A stretch of DNA of 64,000 bases from CAWDZK01 sp963726615 (GCA_963726615.1 CAVSCX010000010.1:62001-126000), one strand, 5' to 3'. Positions 17,269-28,800 are shown, counted from the first letter of the stretch. Translations and numbers: made by a program. Notes: generated by a model from the sequence alone, not told the origin.

Positions 17269-18708
17269 GTGACCCCCGCGGCCGATGGCGACCTCGACCT
17301 CGAGACCGCCGGTGTCGCCGACGTCACCGCCGCCCTGGCGGCGGGGCGCACGACCGGCGCCGCCCTCGTGGCCGGCTACCTCGCGCGGATCTCCGCGCTG
17401 TCGACCGGCGGGCCTGCCGTCAACGCCGTGCGCTGCCTCGCACCCGACGCGACCGACCGCGCCGATGAGCTGGACGCGGAGCGCCGGGACGGACGGGTGC
17501 GGGGCCCGATGCACGGCGTACCGGTGCTGGTGAAGGACAACATCGACGTCGCGGGCCTGCCGACGACCGCGGGTGCGCTCGCGCTGGCTCAGTCGGTGCC
17601 CGACCGCGACGCCGAGCTGGTCCGCCGGCTGCGCGAGGCGGGGGCAGTGGTGCTCGGCAAGACCAACCTCACCGAGCTGGCGAACTTCATGGCGGAGGAC
17701 ATGCCCGCCGGGTACTCGTCGTTGGGTGGGCAGGTGCTCAACCCCTACGACGTGAGCCGCACGCCGAGCGGGTCGAGCGCGGGCTCGGGGGCTGCCGCGG
17801 CTCTCGGGCTGGCCACAATCACCGTCGGGACCGAGACGGACGGCTCGATCCTCAGCCCGGCCTGCGCGCAGAGCCTGGTCGGCCTCAAGCCGACGATCGG
17901 CCTCGTGCCCGGCGCCGGCATCCTGCCGATCGCGACAAGCCAGGACTGCGCCGGCCCCATGTGCCGCAGCGTCGCGGACGCGGCGGCCCTGCTGGCCGCG
18001 CTCACCGGTGACACCTACGACGAGGCGTTGGCCCACGATGCCCTCGCGGGCGCCCGGCTGGCCGTGCCACCTGAGCCCGCCGAGCTGGACCCGGGCGACG
18101 CCGAGGTGTTCCGCGCCGCCCTGCAGGTGATGCGCGACCTGGGCGCGACGACAGTCGACGTGCCCGAGCTCCCCGCGACCGTCGAGATCCCGGTGCTGCA
18201 CCACGAGTTCGCCCGCGACGTCGACGCCTACCTGGCCCGGTTGCCGGCCGGCGCCCCGATGCGGACCCTGGCCGAGCTCGCCGCCTGGAACGAGGCGCAC
18301 GCTGGGGCGGCGCTGAAGTACGGCCAGGCGCACGTGGTCGCGGCGCTGGCCGTGGACCACCAGGCGGAGCGGGCGGCGTACCTGGCGAACCGGGCTCGTG
18401 ACCTCGCGGTGGCGGGGGAGCACGGCATCGACGTGACGCTGCGGGCCGCAGGCGCGGCGGCAGTGGTGCTGCCCGGTCCGCACGGCTGCGGTGTCGCCGC
18501 GCGCGCCGGCTACCCCAGCCTTGTCGTCCCGGCCGGCTACCGGCGCACCGGCCGGGCGCCGGTCGGGGTGACCTTCCTCGGGCCGGCGCGCGGCGAGGCC
18601 GTGCTGCTGGGGCTCGGGTTCGCGTTCGAGCAGGCCGCGCGCGCCCGCCGACCGGTCTCCGAGGTCAACCCGTCCCTGCTCGGCGGGGTGATCGTCTCCC
18701 CGCGTTGA
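17269..18708 (+). CDS. Amidase-signature family hydrolase
   Basis: 479 residues with a complete Ser-cisSer-Lys centre: K89 in VLVKDNID, the glycine/serine-rich GSSAGSG (168-174) and S193 in TETDGSILSPA. These hydrolases act on amide bonds; small-molecule amides, peptide amides or glutamyl-tRNA are substrates in different members. It is not the GatA subunit by context, because no gatB or gatC lies nearby. AAGG precedes the GTG start at about eight bases. Stand-alone gene, with the next gene convergent. Cytoplasmic; substrate unknown. Confidence 0.88.
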   Translation: MTPAADGDLDLETAGVADVTAALAAGRTTGAALVAGYLARISALSTGGPAVNAVRCLAPDATDRADELDAERRDGRVRGPMHGVPVLVKDNIDVAGLPTTAGALALAQSVPDRDAELVRRLREAGAVVLGKTNLTELANFMAEDMPAGYSSLGGQVLNPYDVSRTPSGSSAGSGAAAALGLATITVGTETDGSILSPACAQSLVGLKPTIGLVPGAGILPIATSQDCAGPMCRSVADAAALLAALTGDTYDEALAHDALAGARLAVPPEPAELDPGDAEVFRAALQVMRDLGATTVDVPELPATVEIPVLHHEFARDVDAYLARLPAGAPMRTLAELAAWNEAHAGAALKYGQAHVVAALAVDHQAERAAYLANRARDLAVAGEHGIDVTLRAAGAAAVVLPGPHGCGVAARAGYPSLVVPAGYRRTGRAPVGVTFLGPARGEAVLLGLGFAFEQAARARRPVSEVNPSLLGGVIVSPR

Positions 18709-18723
18709 CGCATCGGTGGGGGG

Positions 18724-19443
18724 CTAGGCGGTGGCGACCCGGAAGAAGCGCTCGGCGAGCCGCCCCTCGGGCAGGCCGGCGGCCTGCGCGTTGAGGGCTC
18801 CCCACTCGCGCAGCCGGGACTCCAGGTCGTCCAGGTGGGCGGTCTGGCTCGCGTGCGCCCGCAGTGCGGCGAGCTTGCGGTCGAAGACGTCGGTGACGTC
18901 CACGGCGTGGTCGTTGTCCGGGTGCGCCATCAGCCAGGTCTCCGCGACCGCCCACTCCGCCAGCCCCTCCTCGCCCAGCAGGCTCGGGTGGGCGAAGGGG
19001 TTGCGCGCGTCGGGATAGATCGCGGCGATCGCCGCCGTGCCGGCCGCCAGGTGGTCCGGGTGGCTCGCGCCCACCCGGGCCCAGTTGCGCTCCGGGCTCT
19101 GGATCAGCGCCCGCTGCGGGCGGACCTGGCGGATCACCCGGCTGATGTCCCGGCGCAGGTCCTGGGTCGGCTCCAGCGCGCCGTCCCGGTAGCCCAGGAA
19201 GCGGACGTCGGTGACCCCTGCTTCCTTGGCTGCGGCGACCTGCTCGGCCCGGCGGATGCCCGGGATCTCCGACCGCGGCACCGCCGGGTCGAACCCGCCC
19301 GCGTCGCCGTCCGTGCACACGCAGTAGGTCACCTCGACCCCGGCCGCGGTGAGGGTGGCGACCGTTCCCGACGCACCGAAGTCGACGTCGTCCGGATGCG
19401 CCGTCACCACCAGGACCCGCTCGACCTCGCTGTCCTCCAGCAC
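18724..19443 (-). CDS. PIG-L (LmbE-like) family deacetylase
   Basis: 239 residues. The zinc motif AHPDD is at 15-19, and a second His lies in the SHPDHLAAG segment near residue 126, as in the PIG-L/MshB/Mca zinc-dependent N-acetylglucosamine deacetylases. GTG start with GAGGAG six bases upstream. The family includes the mycothiol enzymes of actinobacteria, but neither a precise substrate nor a role in mycothiol synthesis can be read from sequence. Convergent with the amidase gene (15-bp gap); the upstream neighbour is divergent. Confidence 0.85.
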   Translation of the reverse strand: MLEDSEVERVLVVTAHPDDVDFGASGTVATLTAAGVEVTYCVCTDGDAGGFDPAVPRSEIPGIRRAEQVAAAKEAGVTDVRFLGYRDGALEPTQDLRRDISRVIRQVRPQRALIQSPERNWARVGASHPDHLAAGTAAIAAIYPDARNPFAHPSLLGEEGLAEWAVAETWLMAHPDNDHAVDVTDVFDRKLAALRAHASQTAHLDDLESRLREWGALNAQAAGLPEGRLAERFFRVATA

Positions 19444-19537
19444 GAGCCACTCCTCTCGCCAGCAGCGCGCCGTCCGCGCCGCCGGTCATCGTAGGTCGGC
19501 TCTCAAGACGGCCTGCCACGGCGTCGATGAGACAGGG

Positions 19538-20656
19538 ATGACCGCGCGCACCTGGCTCCCGCGCGCCGCCCTCGTGGTGGCGCTGACGGCGTCGACCCTC
19601 GGAGCCGGGCTGGGGCAGGCGGGCCCCGCCGGGGCGGCCGCGGTGACACCCACCCAGAAGTCGTTCGGCGCGTCGATCGACGGCTACCCGCGCTGGGAGC
19701 GCGAGAGCGGGTGCGACCCGACCGAGAAGCCCGGGCCCCGGGTCCTGCGCAGGCTGCTGCTCGCGACGTACGGCGCCGTGTCCTCCAACATCGTCCGCCG
19801 GTGCACCGCCGCCGACTCGGGCCACGAGGAGGGCCGGGCACTGGACTGGATGACCAGCGTGCGCATCCCCGAGCAGAAGGCGATGGGTGACGCCTTCGTG
19901 GCCTGGCTGCAGGCGCCTGACGGCTACGGCAACCCCGAGGCCATCGCACGTCGGCTCGGCATCAGCTACGTCATCTGGAACAACCGGACCTGGCGGGCGT
20001 ACGACCCGGCCCGCGGCTGGACCGAGTACAACGGCTGCCTGCGCAAGAAGAAGCGCAAGAAGGCCTACGACACCTTCTGCCACCGCAACCACGTCCACGC
20101 GAGCTTCACCTGGGACGGTGCGCTCAAGCGGACGTCGTACTACTCCGGGTTCGTCGCCTGCCCGGCGCCGCTGCCCGTGGCGCCCCCGGTGACGCCACCG
20201 GTCGTCCCCGGCCAGCCCGTCGTCCCTGTCCTGGCGCCGCCGGTGCTGCCCATCACGGAGCCGGTGCTCCCGCTGCCGCCGTCCCGGGTGCTGGGCACGC
20301 AGCTCGGTACCGGGACCCCGAGCGGGCCCTGCCGGGTGCATCCCGACGTCCGGCTCGACCTCGCCGTCGGCGGCCAGGGCGGGGTGCCCGCCGTCAGCAC
20401 CGCGGCTGTCGTGCTGAGGGTCCGCGTGGTCCGCCCGGACGCGCCGTTCCAGCTACGGGTCTGGCCGGCCGGCGGGGCCGTCCCGGTCGAGCCGCTGAGC
20501 CTGGACGCCAGCGGCAAGGTCGCCGAGGTGACGGTCCCGCTCGGGGCCGGCGGTCAGGTCAGCCTGGCGCTGTCGGGGGCGATGGCTCACCTCCGGGCCG
20601 ACGTGCTGGGGTACGTCCCCGTCCCGGCCCTGCCGTCCGGCGTGCCCAGCGCCTGA
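19538..20656 (+). CDS. Secreted protein with M15-peptidase-like (ARB_07466-type) domain
   Basis: 372 residues from ATG 19538. A signal peptide (hydrophobic residues 8-30, ending near AGAAA) leads into a domain of about 150 residues with the metal-site pattern HEEGRALDW (H and D seven apart) and a later NHVHAS. This matches the VanY/M15-like layout HxxxxxxD...HxH found in the actinobacterial ARB_07466 group. A proline/valine-rich spacer of about 45 residues and a C-terminal beta-rich domain of about 110 residues follow. The likely role is cell-wall peptide cleavage outside the cell, but the family also has non-enzymatic members. Divergent from the PIG-L deacetylase gene. Confidence 0.7.
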   Translation: MTARTWLPRAALVVALTASTLGAGLGQAGPAGAAAVTPTQKSFGASIDGYPRWERESGCDPTEKPGPRVLRRLLLATYGAVSSNIVRRCTAADSGHEEGRALDWMTSVRIPEQKAMGDAFVAWLQAPDGYGNPEAIARRLGISYVIWNNRTWRAYDPARGWTEYNGCLRKKKRKKAYDTFCHRNHVHASFTWDGALKRTSYYSGFVACPAPLPVAPPVTPPVVPGQPVVPVLAPPVLPITEPVLPLPPSRVLGTQLGTGTPSGPCRVHPDVRLDLAVGGQGGVPAVSTAAVVLRVRVVRPDAPFQLRVWPAGGAVPVEPLSLDASGKVAEVTVPLGAGGQVSLALSGAMAHLRADVLGYVPVPALPSGVPSA

Positions 20657-20703
20657 GCGGAGGGGCGGCGCCCGTCCGGGGCCTCTCCTAGACTTGCCGG
20701 GAG

Positions 20704-23025
<2,322 letters not shown>

Positions 23026-23085
23026 CCTGTCGCGGCCGGCGCGCCAGCCGTCCTCACCGAGGACCGAGCAGGCCGGGGACTGTGG

Positions 23086-23793
23086 TCAGACCCTGATGCC
23101 GTGCTGGCGCAGCCAGGTCAGCGGCGGGACCGGGTCCCCGCCACCGGGACGGACCTCGAGGTGCAGGTGCGGGCCGGTGACGTTGCCGGTCGAGCCGATC
23201 CGCCCGATCATGTCGCCGGCCTTGACCGGCCCCGAGCTGCGCACGAACGCCGACAGGTGGGCGTACCAGGTGACGGTGCCGTCGGGGTGCTCGACGACGA
23301 TCTTGTTGCCGTAGGCGCCGTCGTAGCCGGCGAAGATGATCGTGCCGTCGCCCACCGCCTGCACGGGTGTGCCGGTCGGAGCGGCGAAGTCCTGGCCGGT
23401 GTGGGCGCTGGCCCACAAGCCGTAGTCACCGAAGCCGGCGGTGAGCCGGAAGTGGTCGACCGGCAGGACCCACTTCGGCCGAGCCGCCTCGCGTGCCTTG
23501 CGCTCGGCCTCGGCGGCGTCCTGGACCTGCCGGACCATCGTCGTGCGCACGGCGCGCAGCCGGCTGGCTCGCTCGCTGTCCTGCCGGACCAGGGTGGCGC
23601 GCAGCTGACCCGCAGCGATGCCGCGGGCCTGCTGCTGAGCTGTCGTCGTGCCGCCTTCATGGGACGCGCCGATGGCTCCGGGGACGTTGAGGCCACTGAC
23701 GGTGAAGGCAGCCAGGGTGGCTGCGGTGACATACACGGGGCCGCTGTTGTGAGCCGGCTTGCGGTGACGTCCGCGATTGCGGCGAGGTGGCAC
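23086..23793 (-). CDS. Secreted M23-family metallopeptidase
   Basis: 235 residues. A basic start (RRNRGRHRK) and a hydrophobic helix at about 20-40 suggest export. A coiled helical stretch (about 55-105) precedes the LytM/M23 domain with zinc ligands in HTGQD and HLHLEV. Cleaves peptidoglycan cross-links or activates other hydrolases in the cell wall. GTG start with GAGG ten bases upstream. A clear promoter and an inverted repeat lie upstream (see 23863-23893). Convergent with pcrA; a 5-bp stem (GTCCT/AGGAC, 23050-23064) between them could end both transcripts. Confidence 0.9.
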   Translation of the reverse strand: MPPRRNRGRHRKPAHNSGPVYVTAATLAAFTVSGLNVPGAIGASHEGGTTTAQQQARGIAAGQLRATLVRQDSERASRLRAVRTTMVRQVQDAAEAERKAREAARPKWVLPVDHFRLTAGFGDYGLWASAHTGQDFAAPTGTPVQAVGDGTIIFAGYDGAYGNKIVVEHPDGTVTWYAHLSAFVRSSGPVKAGDMIGRIGSTGNVTGPHLHLEVRPGGGDPVPPLTWLRQHGIRV

Positions 23794-23862
23794 GGGGGGA
23801 TCGCCTCGTCGTCGGGGGGCAGGGACCGGGCGACGATAACGAAGTGATCACCGATTGGGCCA

Positions 23863-23893
23863 ATTCTAGCCTTAGTCAAACGTTGTTCAACTA
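23863..23893 (-). promoter_or_regulatory. Promoter with overlapping inverted repeat for the M23 peptidase gene
   Basis: On the minus strand, -35 TTGAAC (23885-23890) and -10 TAGAAT (23863-23868) are separated by 16 bases, about 70 bases before the GTG start. A 9-3-9 inverted repeat (23873-23893, arms TAGTCAAAC and GTTCAACTA, 7 of 9 positions paired) covers the -35 box and most of the spacer, where a repressor would block RNA polymerase. The factor is unknown. The rest of 23894-24038 shows nothing recognisable. Confidence 0.5.
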
Positions 23894-24038
23894 CGGTCCG
23901 GCCAGCCGTCGTCGACGCTGTGTCACGGCTTTGCGCCTGATCTGTCGGCGTTTGTCCGCTCGATGCGTCCCGAAACCCCCCGGTTGACCGACCCGTCCGT
24001 GATCTGGCTCACAGCGTGTCGGCATGGTCACGCTCAGG

Positions 24039-24989
24039 TCACGACGACGCGTTGCGCTGCCGGGCCGACCGGGAGCGCTGTCGCGCGGCAGCCCGGCCGG
24101 GACTGTCCGGACTGTCGCCGGGGAGCGGGGTGACCCCGGGGGTCAGCGTGGCGCCGAGGTGGTCGAGCTGGGCCAGGGTGGTCGCGATCTCGCGGACGGC
24201 GCGTCCGGAGATGGGCAGGGACATGTGCCCGACGCCGCGGACCTGGACGTTGCGAGCCTGCAGGTCCTGGTGGTCCAGCCGGGCCGCGTGCCTGGGCACG
24301 ATCAGCTGGTCGAGGTCGCTCCAGACGGCGAGGAACCGGGTCCGGCACTGCGGCGCCGGCGCGGCGAGCTCGGTGACGAGGTCGCTGCCCGGACGCAGCT
24401 GGCGGGCGAGCGGGTGCGGGACGAGGTACGCCGCGAGGGTGCCGGCGTGCGGCGTGCCGAGTGTCACGAGCGTGTGCACCCTGGTGTCGCCGCCGAGGCG
24501 CTGGACGTAGTACCGCGCGATGAGCCCGCCCATGCTGTGGCCGATGACGTGGATGCGCTCGAAGCCGGTCTGCTCGCAGAGGCGTTCCACCCGGGTGGCC
24601 AGCTGGGTGGCGGCCAGCCGCACGTCGCGGGTGAGAGGGCTGTAGTTGATGCCCACGACCTGGCGGAAGCCGCGCCGACGCAGCGCGCGCCGCAGGACGG
24701 TGAAGATCGAACGGTTGTCGACCATGCCGTGCACCAGCAGGATCGGCGTCCCGGCTGCCTCCACGTCGCCGACGACGAGACCGCGCTGCACCGGTGAGAG
24801 CCCGGCCAGGTCGCGACGGGCGTCGGTGCGCGCGCCGGCGCGGTCGGTGACCACACCCAGGGGGTAGAGCGCGAGATGAGCGGCGACCCAGCCGATCTCG
24901 ACCGCAGCGCCGCGCAGGCCGGTCGCCCGGAGCATGCTGCCGGCGCCGCGGCGTACGCCGTCGCTCGTGCGCCACAGCCGATCTCGCAC
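24039..24989 (-). CDS. Alpha/beta hydrolase (triacylglycerol-lipase-like)
   Basis: 316 residues from GTG 24989, chosen because GGAGG lies seven bases upstream; ATG 24935 is an alternative. The frame stays open to 25199 but would then overlap the divergent gene. A hydrophobic stretch (AAVEIGWVAAHLALYPLGVV) is near the N-terminus. The oxyanion motif LVHGMVDN, nucleophile elbow GHSMGG and a terminal catalytic His in GVGHMSLP are present. The arrangement resembles secreted or membrane-attached bacterial lipases and esterases of the PGAP1-like/LipA class. Basic C-terminal tail. Substrate unknown. Confidence 0.82.
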   Translation of the reverse strand: MRDRLWRTSDGVRRGAGSMLRATGLRGAAVEIGWVAAHLALYPLGVVTDRAGARTDARRDLAGLSPVQRGLVVGDVEAAGTPILLVHGMVDNRSIFTVLRRALRRRGFRQVVGINYSPLTRDVRLAATQLATRVERLCEQTGFERIHVIGHSMGGLIARYYVQRLGGDTRVHTLVTLGTPHAGTLAAYLVPHPLARQLRPGSDLVTELAAPAPQCRTRFLAVWSDLDQLIVPRHAARLDHQDLQARNVQVRGVGHMSLPISGRAVREIATTLAQLDHLGATLTPGVTPLPGDSPDSPGRAAARQRSRSARQRNASS

Positions 24990-25128
24990 CTGCCGAACCT
25001 CCACAGTCCTGTCGTCGGCCCCTGCGCGCCGCCACCTGAGTGGACGGACGGTCCTGGCACCGTAGCTGCCACTACCCCGTCGAAGGCGGAAGGACGCCTC
25101 GGGCCGGTCCCGGCTACGATCCGGGTCC

Positions 25129-25542
25129 GTGAGCACCTCCGCACCAGTTCGCGTCGTGGTCGCCAAGCCCGGCCTCGACGGCCACGACCGTGGGGCCAAG
25201 GTCGTGGCCCGTGCCCTGCGCGACGCCGGCGTCGAGGTCGTCTACACCGGGCTGCACCAGACGCCCGAGCAGATCGTCGAGACAGCAATCCAGGAGGACG
25301 CCGACGCCATCGGCATGTCGGTGCTCTCCGGCGCGCACATGACCCTCTTCCGCAAGGTCATCGACCTGCTCGCCGCGCGGGACGCCGGCGACATCGTCGT
25401 CTTCGGCGGCGGCATCGTGCCGGCGGCCGACCTGCCGGCGCTCACCGAGATGGGGGTCGCGAAGATCTTCACTCCCGGCGCGACGACAGGCGAGATCATC
25501 GGCTGGGTGCGCGAGAACCTGGGCACACCCGCCACGTCCTGA
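25129..25542 (+). CDS. Cobalamin-binding subunit of an acyl-CoA mutase
   Basis: 137 residues, a stand-alone B12-binding domain of the methylmalonyl-CoA-mutase C-terminal type. It has the lower-ligand motif DGHDRGAK (D-x-H-x-x-G), the strand GMSVLSGAH and the GGGIVP glycine loop. In two-part mutases (isobutyryl- or hydroxyisobutyryl-CoA mutase and relatives) this small subunit carries the cofactor while a separate large subunit binds the acyl-CoA. The only mutase large subunit in the window lacks its own B12 domain and lies at 60630-62210, so it is the likely partner. GTG start, close to the divergent hydrolase gene. Confidence 0.9.
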   Translation: MSTSAPVRVVVAKPGLDGHDRGAKVVARALRDAGVEVVYTGLHQTPEQIVETAIQEDADAIGMSVLSGAHMTLFRKVIDLLAARDAGDIVVFGGGIVPAADLPALTEMGVAKIFTPGATTGEIIGWVRENLGTPATS

Positions 25543-25552
25543 CCCGCGATGG

Positions 25553-27391
25553 TCAGGAGACCGACGAACCGAGCACCGGCAGTCTCAGCAGGCCGGGCCG
25601 GTGCGGCCCGGTGAGGACGGTCACCGGCTGGACGGTCTTGTTGTTGCGGTAGGCCGCGTCGGTGGCCGCGACGACGACCGAGAGCCGGTGGCCGGCCTGG
25701 TAGAGGTGCGCGACGCCGGGCAGCTCGATGGTCACGGGCTGGGTGACGTCGGCGACCCGAGCCGGTGAGACGAGCCGGTGCACCAGCGCCTTGGTGCCGT
25801 CGGGCGCGACGTCGTACACCTTCGCGAACAGCAGCAGCTGCCCGGCGGGCCCGGCCGCCTGGGTGCGCTCGACGACGGGTGACGAGAGCCGGAGGGTCAG
25901 TGTCGGCACACCGACCGACACGACGGGCGCCTCGAGAGGCGCCGTCGTCCACGCGGCGAAGGTCCCCGGTGCGTCGTAGGGCGGCGTCACGTCGTCCGGC
26001 ACCGCCGAACCCTGCAGCGCCGAGACCTCGCTGAAGCTCGTCGGGACCTCGCCGGCGAGGTTGGCGTAGGTCGCGCTCCCCGGCAGCACCGACGTCGCGG
26101 ACGTGACCAGCGAGTCCGAGCCGGAGAGGTAGAGGTCCTGGGTCGTGCCGACCGGGTAGGCCGCCGACGTGCCGTAGGCGGGTGTCGCGACTCCTTCGTA
26201 CGGCACCCAGTCCCGGAAGTAGGCGAAGCCGGGTCCGGTGCCGACGCTGCGGTCCTTGAGGTGGTGGTCGAACCAGTTGCTGATCCGGCGGCCCTCGTAG
26301 CTGGCGCGGGGGTGCGCCATGTCGAGCTCACCGGGCGCCGGACGGCCGCCACCGCTGTGCCCCCAGGACTGCCAGATCATCGCCACCGGCGTCCCCTGGG
26401 CGCGCAGCGCGCGGTAGGTCGCCGCCGCCTCCTGCAGGTTGAACAGCGTGTCGTTCTCGCCCTGCACGAGCAGGGTGGGGATGCGGATCCGGTCGACGTA
26501 CGACGACACGCTGGCGTGCCGGGCCAGGTCGAGGGTGTCCTGGGTGGGGTACCCCAGCGCGTCCATCTGCGCCTTGGCGGCGCAGGCCCGGTCGGTGAAG
26601 TTCGGGCAGCCGACCATCCGGCCGGGATCGGTCGCGGCGTACTGGATGCCGTCGGCGATGCCGACGCCGAAGAACAGCGAGGTCCAGCCGACCTTCTCGG
26701 TGCCCGGCGTGCCGTAGCGCACGCCCCGGCCGTCCGGGGTGGTGAAGCCGGTGTTGTTGGGCGCCAGCGAGTAGGACAGGTCGTTCCAGGTGATGATCGG
26801 CACGATCGTGTCGACCCGGGGGTCGATGCCGGCCACAGCGAGCTGCACCTGGCCGCCGTACGACCCGCCGACCATCCCGACGCGAGGGTCGTGACGGCGG
26901 GACCGGCCGTCGTGCGACACCGCGTCCCGCCGCACGTAGGAGATGCGGCTGCCGTCGTTGGCCCGCCTGCCGCCGCCGAGGTAGGTGACCAGCGCCTTCG
27001 CTGCCCGGCCGTCCCAGTCGGGGTCGTCCAGGGTGATCGCGCAGTCGGAGCCGCCGAAGCCGAGGCCGGAGTAGGACAGCACGACGTACCCGCGCCGGGC
27101 GAAGGCACCGGCGAGGTCCGCCTGGTCGGCCTTGGAGCCGCCGAAGCCGTGCGTGGTGAGGATCGCCGGCTTGCGGTCGGTGGGCGTGGCGGTCGACGGG
27201 CGGTACAGGTCGAACACGACGGTGCAGACCGAGCGCCGGCCGCGCGGCCCGACGGAGACGTCGATGCTCCCGCTGCTGACCGACACCGCAGTGGTGGCCT
27301 CCGCGGGGGCGGCCGCGACTGTCGGCAGCGCTGTCACGAGCGCTGCGGCGAGCGTTGCCGCGCCGAGGGCGGCGGTACGGACGGTGTGCAC
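25553..27391 (-). CDS. Secreted CocE/NonD-family hydrolase (S15 peptidase-like)
   Basis: 612 residues from GTG 27391, with AAGGG eight bases upstream. A signal peptide spans about residues 5-33 (run of Ala/Val/Leu ending AAAPAEA). The alpha/beta hydrolase part has the oxyanion region HGFGGS (81-86), nucleophile S177 in GGSYGGQ, an acid in QGENDTLFN and a His in WGHSGGG. The C-terminal 200 residues form the jelly-roll domain seen in X-Pro dipeptidyl-peptidases and cocaine esterase. Hydrolyses ester, amide or X-Pro bonds outside the cell; the substrate is not evident. Divergent from sucC with 165 bp between. Confidence 0.85.
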   Translation of the reverse strand: MHTVRTAALGAATLAAALVTALPTVAAAPAEATTAVSVSSGSIDVSVGPRGRRSVCTVVFDLYRPSTATPTDRKPAILTTHGFGGSKADQADLAGAFARRGYVVLSYSGLGFGGSDCAITLDDPDWDGRAAKALVTYLGGGRRANDGSRISYVRRDAVSHDGRSRRHDPRVGMVGGSYGGQVQLAVAGIDPRVDTIVPIITWNDLSYSLAPNNTGFTTPDGRGVRYGTPGTEKVGWTSLFFGVGIADGIQYAATDPGRMVGCPNFTDRACAAKAQMDALGYPTQDTLDLARHASVSSYVDRIRIPTLLVQGENDTLFNLQEAAATYRALRAQGTPVAMIWQSWGHSGGGRPAPGELDMAHPRASYEGRRISNWFDHHLKDRSVGTGPGFAYFRDWVPYEGVATPAYGTSAAYPVGTTQDLYLSGSDSLVTSATSVLPGSATYANLAGEVPTSFSEVSALQGSAVPDDVTPPYDAPGTFAAWTTAPLEAPVVSVGVPTLTLRLSSPVVERTQAAGPAGQLLLFAKVYDVAPDGTKALVHRLVSPARVADVTQPVTIELPGVAHLYQAGHRLSVVVAATDAAYRNNKTVQPVTVLTGPHRPGLLRLPVLGSSVS

Positions 27392-27556
27392 GGTGGAGCC
27401 CTTCGACGTCGAGAGGTTCGCCCGGTTCAACGTCCGGACGGGGCTGTGGTTACGCTCCGGTACCGCGCCCGTGACCGGTTCCCGGCCTGCCACCGGAAGC
27501 CGATCCGGCCGTTGCGACCACTTCCCGAGCCGACCGAGACAGGCGAGGACTTCCCC

Positions 27557-28741
27557 GTGGACCTCTTCGAGTACCAGGCGCGCGACCTCTTCGACAAGCA
27601 CGGCGTCCCCGTCCTGGGCGGCGCCGTCGCCGAGACCCCGGAGGAGGCGCGGGCGGCCGCCGAGCGGCTGCTGCCGGAAGGTGGCGGCAAGGTCGTCGTC
27701 AAGGCCCAGGTCAAGACAGGGGGCCGCGGCAAGGCCGGCGGGGTGAAGCTGGCCTCCTCGGCCGAGGAGGCCGAGCAGGTCGCCGCCCAGATCCTGGGGA
27801 TGGACATCAAGGGCCACACCGTGCACCGGGTGATGATCGCGCCGGCCGCCTCGATCGCCGAGGAGTACTACTTCTCGGTGCTGCTCGACCGCGCCGAGCG
27901 CACCTACCTCGCGATGGCCTCCCGCGAGGGTGGCGTCGAGATCGAGCAGCTCGCCGTCGAGAAGCCCGAGGCGCTGGCGCGGGTCTCGGTCGACGCCCTC
28001 GAGGGCATCGACGACGCCAAGGCCCGCGAGATCGCCGAGAAGGGCGGCTTCCCGGCCGAGCTCGCCGACGACGTGGCCCGTGCCGTGCAGCGGCTGTGGG
28101 ACGTCTTCGTGGCCGAGGACGCCACGCTGGTCGAGGTCAACCCGCTGGTGAAGACGTCCGACGGCCGGGTGGTCGCGCTGGACGGCAAGGTCACCCTCGA
28201 CGCCAACGCGGACTTCCGCCAGCCGGAGCACGCTGCGCTCGAGGACCAGTTCACCGCGGACCCGCTGGAGGCCAAGGCCAAGGCGAAGGGCCTCAACTAC
28301 GTCAAGCTCGACGGCTCCGTCGGCATCATCGGAAACGGCGCCGGTCTTGTCATGTCGACGCTCGACGTCGTCGCGTACGCCGGTGAGCAGCACGGCGATG
28401 TGAAGCCGGCAAACTTCCTCGACATCGGCGGTGGCGCATCCGCGGAGGTGATGGCCGACGGCCTGGAGATCATCCTGGGTGACCCGGACGTGAAGTCGGT
28501 GTTCGTCAACGTCTTCGGCGGCATCACGGCGTGCGACGCCGTGGCCAACGGCATCGTCCAGGCCTTCGCGCTGCTCCAGGAGCGCGGCGACGAGATCACC
28601 CACCCCCTCGTCGTGCGGCTCGACGGCAACAACGCCGACGAGGGTCGCCGGATCCTCACCGAGGCGGCCCTGCCCCTGCTCGAGCAGGCCGACACCATGG
28701 ACGGCGCGGCGGCCCGGGCGGCCGAGCTTGCCGCACGCTGA
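27557..28741 (+). CDS. sucC: Succinate-CoA ligase, beta subunit
   Basis: 394 residues. N-terminal ATP-grasp fold with the expected opening DLFEYQARDLFDKHGVP, the nucleotide-binding VKAQVKTGGRGKAGGVK, and a C-terminal CoA-ligase domain with NVFGGITACDAVANGI. Forms the nucleotide-binding half of the TCA enzyme that makes succinate and ATP or GTP from succinyl-CoA. GTG start at 27557, with GCGAGGA upstream. The frame is open far upstream, but that part is antisense to the hydrolase gene. sucD follows after a short tandem repeat. Confidence 0.96.
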   Translation: MDLFEYQARDLFDKHGVPVLGGAVAETPEEARAAAERLLPEGGGKVVVKAQVKTGGRGKAGGVKLASSAEEAEQVAAQILGMDIKGHTVHRVMIAPAASIAEEYYFSVLLDRAERTYLAMASREGGVEIEQLAVEKPEALARVSVDALEGIDDAKAREIAEKGGFPAELADDVARAVQRLWDVFVAEDATLVEVNPLVKTSDGRVVALDGKVTLDANADFRQPEHAALEDQFTADPLEAKAKAKGLNYVKLDGSVGIIGNGAGLVMSTLDVVAYAGEQHGDVKPANFLDIGGGASAEVMADGLEIILGDPDVKSVFVNVFGGITACDAVANGIVQAFALLQERGDEITHPLVVRLDGNNADEGRRILTEAALPLLEQADTMDGAAARAAELAAR

Positions 28742-28777
28742 GACGACGCAGACGACGCAGACGACGCAGACGACGCA
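28742..28777. repeat. 9-bp tandem repeat between sucC and sucD
   Basis: Four perfect copies of GACGACGCA begin immediately after the sucC stop, with a partial fifth leading into the sucD ribosome-binding region (GAGGGACGAGGA). Slippage-prone, so copy number may vary between strains and change the sucC-sucD spacing. Confidence 0.9.
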
Positions 28778-28800
28778 GACGAGGGACGAGGACCACAGAC

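Noticed and set aside
23794..24038. Possible ydaO (cyclic-di-AMP) riboswitch before the M23 peptidase
   Set aside because: Such switches do control cell-wall hydrolases in actinobacteria, but the predicted transcript leader is only about 60-70 bases and the conserved core is missing.
25553..28603. A 1016-codon minus-strand frame
   Set aside because: The part beyond 27391 is antisense to sucC; signal peptide and ribosome-binding site place the start at GTG 27391.
28742..28777. CRISPR-like array
   Set aside because: Units are 9 bp and directly adjacent, with no spacers.
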